From Bolinopsis microptera (Eukaryota; Ctenophora; Tentaculata; Lobata; Bolinopsidae), in contig NC_087079.1 in NCBI RefSeq assembly GCF_026151205.1, forward strand, positions 11,276,635-11,336,634: a stretch of 60,000 nt of DNA. Reading direction: 5' to 3'. Shown in pieces: positions 57,500-60,000 of the stretch. A program made the position numbers and the translations under genes. The notes beneath the pieces are model-generated. The model did no database searches and was not told where the DNA came from. It saw only the letters and a program-made list of their open reading frames with translations. Each line of letters begins with the position of its first letter. Positions within the stretch are counted from its first letter, which is position 1.

Positions 57500-58512
57500 G
57501 TAATTTCTTTAAAAGCGGAGCTCTTTTTGGCATGTTTTAGTCTTATATAGCAGTTAAGTACAGTGCCTTCCTATTCTCATGGGATTCTCTTGATCAATCA
57601 CTCTACGCTCCTGTACCAAATAAACTATCTATGATATGTAGAAATGGCTCCTTTACCGTAAATCCTTACGTCAACCGAGATCCAAATTTATATAGGTAAA
57701 CGTGATCAAAATCAAAGCAGGTTTTGTTCATAACTTTAAACTTAAAGGAAATCCTAACGGGTATTTTTTGGAGAACTTCGACGGTGGGGTGTAGAGTGAT
57801 TAAGTTTTGAGTGATTTGATATTGAGAGATTCGACACGCTCACATTCTTTATATCTTACTTTCTTTGTAATATCTACTAGCTCAGGGATTAATATAAGAT
57901 TAGCCACTATCCAAAAATAGTTTGGGTGGAATTCCACTCTTTTATGTCTGGAGAAATTCCGCTGTGGGCTGTGTTGGGCTACTTGGATAGTACCACAAAT
58001 CACAGCTTTCTAAGGACAACCATCTGTAACATTTCTTCTTTCAGCATAAACCTTGTATTGTAATATTTAGCTGGTTCTATTATGATCTTTTGTTTGTCTT
58101 AAAAGCTGTGGTGATGTAACGTTTCGTCTCGGCAGATCATGGCATGAGAGCATGGTACTGCTACTTCCTTTCTGATTAGCTAGCAGCAAGGAAAGTACTG
58201 CACATTAAGATAATTAATCCACCATTTGGGATAAATCACATCTCTCAATCTCTAAGCATTTGTTCTGATCACCTTTAATGTAAAATGTTGGCAGGTTGGC
58301 TACGTAACTGATTTGTGCTTAACAACACAACATCAACTTCACTATTTCCAGATTCTTCTATGTCTTCAGACAAATCTTAATTTATGCTAAATTTTAAATT
58401 GTAATTCGCAAATTTTAATCTTAATCCGTATATCACAACCAGACCAATAATAGCATTATGGAATTTATTGCTGTCACGCATTTAAAAATTCATTCTTGGA
58501 GAATGGAAAGTG
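57500..58512. other. No gene seen
   Basis: Nothing supported on either strand. Confidence 0.5.
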
Positions 58513-58625
58513 AAAACTAGTGGTGACCACTGACCAGTGGAAACTAATGAAAACTAGTGGTTACCAGTGGCGACCAGTGGTAACCAGTGGTAACCAGTGG
58601 TAACCAGTGATAACCAATGGTAACT
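58513..58625. repeat. 10-bp minisatellite GGTAACCAGT
   Basis: About ten degenerate copies, cleanest at 58566-58611. Confidence 0.9.
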
Positions 58626-59780
58626 CAATATTAATAGTATCTACTCTCGACACCCACACAGAATAGATCATTCTAGATCCAGGTAGAAGAAGCCCTAAGA
58701 GGGGAGTTGTTGAGCAGGGAGTTGCATACCGTTACCACTAGGCCGGCTTGTTGTACAGTGAAAGTGTGAGGCAGTTACTAGGCTCGTGCCTGTGTGTGCT
58801 ACGCAGAGCTAGGAGGCATATCTCACTTTACAATGGTCTGAATAATCCATGTTCTGAGAGGGTGTGAGTATCTGAGGAGATTGTCAGTGTTCTTACTATA
58901 TATTATACTAACACTATATTAATATATATTTGAATTGTATCCCCTGTTCGGGGGGCCGTACTAACGTTACATTTATAACGGTGTTAGTTTTTAACACAAA
59001 GTGTCACGTTAACCAAAGGCTGTCAGCGTGTCTCAGTTACACGGATCTGTTAATGACGAAATCTTGTCACTTTTTGACCGGCCCTCCAGTTGTACCTACA
59101 ATCAACTTAGTTTCATACCGTTTTCCTGTTGTGACATTGTGTTTGTCGAGTTTTACAGATAAAGGAAATCATCATCGTACCTTCCGATTAAACATTGTCG
59201 CTCGGTTGGTGTTCATAGCTATAAGTTGAGTAATAACTAATGAGCTTGTCTACGAGGAGATGACGTGTTGTTGCCACGAAGGAGGATCGGATTCTTGCTT
59301 TTCCAAGTAATGATTGTGTTACCTTTGGTTGACTGTCCTTTTGTTTTGTAGTTCCACGACGTGTTCAGTTTCACAAAATATGCATAATCGTAGAGAGAAG
59401 TTTGTCAGGAACTCTTTCAACTTCAGAGTAGAGCTCTTTTCAAAATTATATTAGTCTACAATAAAACCAGTTTTTGTTGCAGTCTAGCATCTAAGTCAGT
59501 GCTGAAATGATGATATCTTCACAATGCCGTTGCAGTTCAGTTTATACATTCCGTGAACAAGACTGAACATGATGTTTCTTTTGTTTGGTTTTTATTAAGG
59601 CTTGATAACTCATCAGCACAGTGGTGATACATTTTCACAAAACAATCGTACCTTTATCAGACTCGTGACAATCGCAAATTGTCATTCAATATTTTTGAAC
59701 CAAAATCCAAAATTGGGTAGAGTGGGCCGTCGCCAGTGTCTCCTCTTCCAAACAAAAGGAAATGATATTAATTTAAAATA
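58626..59780. other. No gene seen
   Basis: Nothing supported on either strand. Confidence 0.5.
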
Positions 59781-59950
59781 CTGTTACCGTACCCAAACAC
59801 AGAATGATGCGGAGAATGAAATCGGTCGCTCACTTTTTCCTTTCATCGTTAGTACCAAGTATTACCTTATATCATCAATTGTGAATGAATGGGAAAAGTG
59901 AGCGGCTTATTTCATTCTCCGCATCGTTCTGTGTTTGGGTACGGTAACGG
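59781..59950. mobile_element. Foldback MITE, 170 bp
   Basis: Arms of 60 bp (59781-59840 and 59891-59950) are over 85% complementary by eye and share GTTACCGTACCCAAACACAG, GATGCGGAGAATGAAAT and CGCTCACTTTT. A 50-bp spacer separates them. The frame crossing it is not a gene. Confidence 0.85.
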
Positions 59951-60000
59951 TGATTCTGTCATTATACATACGTCAGACAGTCAAACGTGAACAATTCATC

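Noticed and set aside
58725-58760. tRNA A-box-like motif on the minus strand (CCTAGTGGTAACGG)
   Set aside because: No B box or cloverleaf follows.

Overview
This window is nuclear DNA from an animal. It is AT-rich, sparse in genes and dense in repeats. The coding parts are interrupted by short GT-AG introns, a complete Shaker-type potassium channel is present, and there is a non-LTR retrotransposon, a tRNA-derived SINE, several foldback or TIR elements and many minisatellites. There is no sign of a bacterial, organellar or viral genome. An invertebrate is likely and a cnidarian-grade animal is my best guess, but the sequence alone does not settle the taxon.

Layout. 0-2.8 kb: a 5'-truncated reverse-transcriptase ORF fused in frame to an upstream piece that looks like the start of a secreted or receptor protein. 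3.0-3.4 kb: a minus-strand SINE followed by a 15-bp minisatellite. 3.4-11 kb: no convincing gene. 11.1-13.6 kb: the one confident gene, a five-exon Kv1/Shaker-like channel of 504 aa. 13.7-15.1 kb: a decayed 1.4-kb Tc1/mariner-like element with matching TIRs. 16.7-17.8 kb: a small multi-exon candidate. 18.6-19.3 kb: a 309-bp palindrome among smaller hairpins. 21.6-24.7 kb: a fragmentary three-exon candidate resembling a lipocalin. 23.2-25.7 kb: a diverged interspersed repeat present twice. 29.9-50.7 kb: a scatter of small plus-strand exons that start with ATG and end in phase 2, at about 30.1, 40.1, 47.5, 49.1 and 50.5 kb, interleaved with repeats. These repeats include a possible unpolished duplication at 34-36 kb, a MITE at 41.2 kb, a triple hairpin at 46.0 kb and 51 perfect TCAGGG units at 48.0 kb. 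50.7-60 kb: almost no support for genes, ending in a 170-bp inverted-repeat MITE.

Two patterns tie separate parts together. First, a dispersed repeat unit of about 45 bp carries an inverted CCAAT box (GATTGG) exactly 11 nt from a CACGTG-like E-box. It occurs in Kv intron 2, at 23.7, 25.45, 40.1 and 45.9 kb, and in weaker form at 47.4 kb. At 40.1 and 47.4 kb it lies just upstream of a candidate first exon. Second, the small ATG exons from 16.7 to 50.6 kb share strand and splice phase. That fits either alternative first exons of a gene whose common exons lie beyond the window, or a family of very small two-exon genes. All statements about expression are inference; no transcript data were available.
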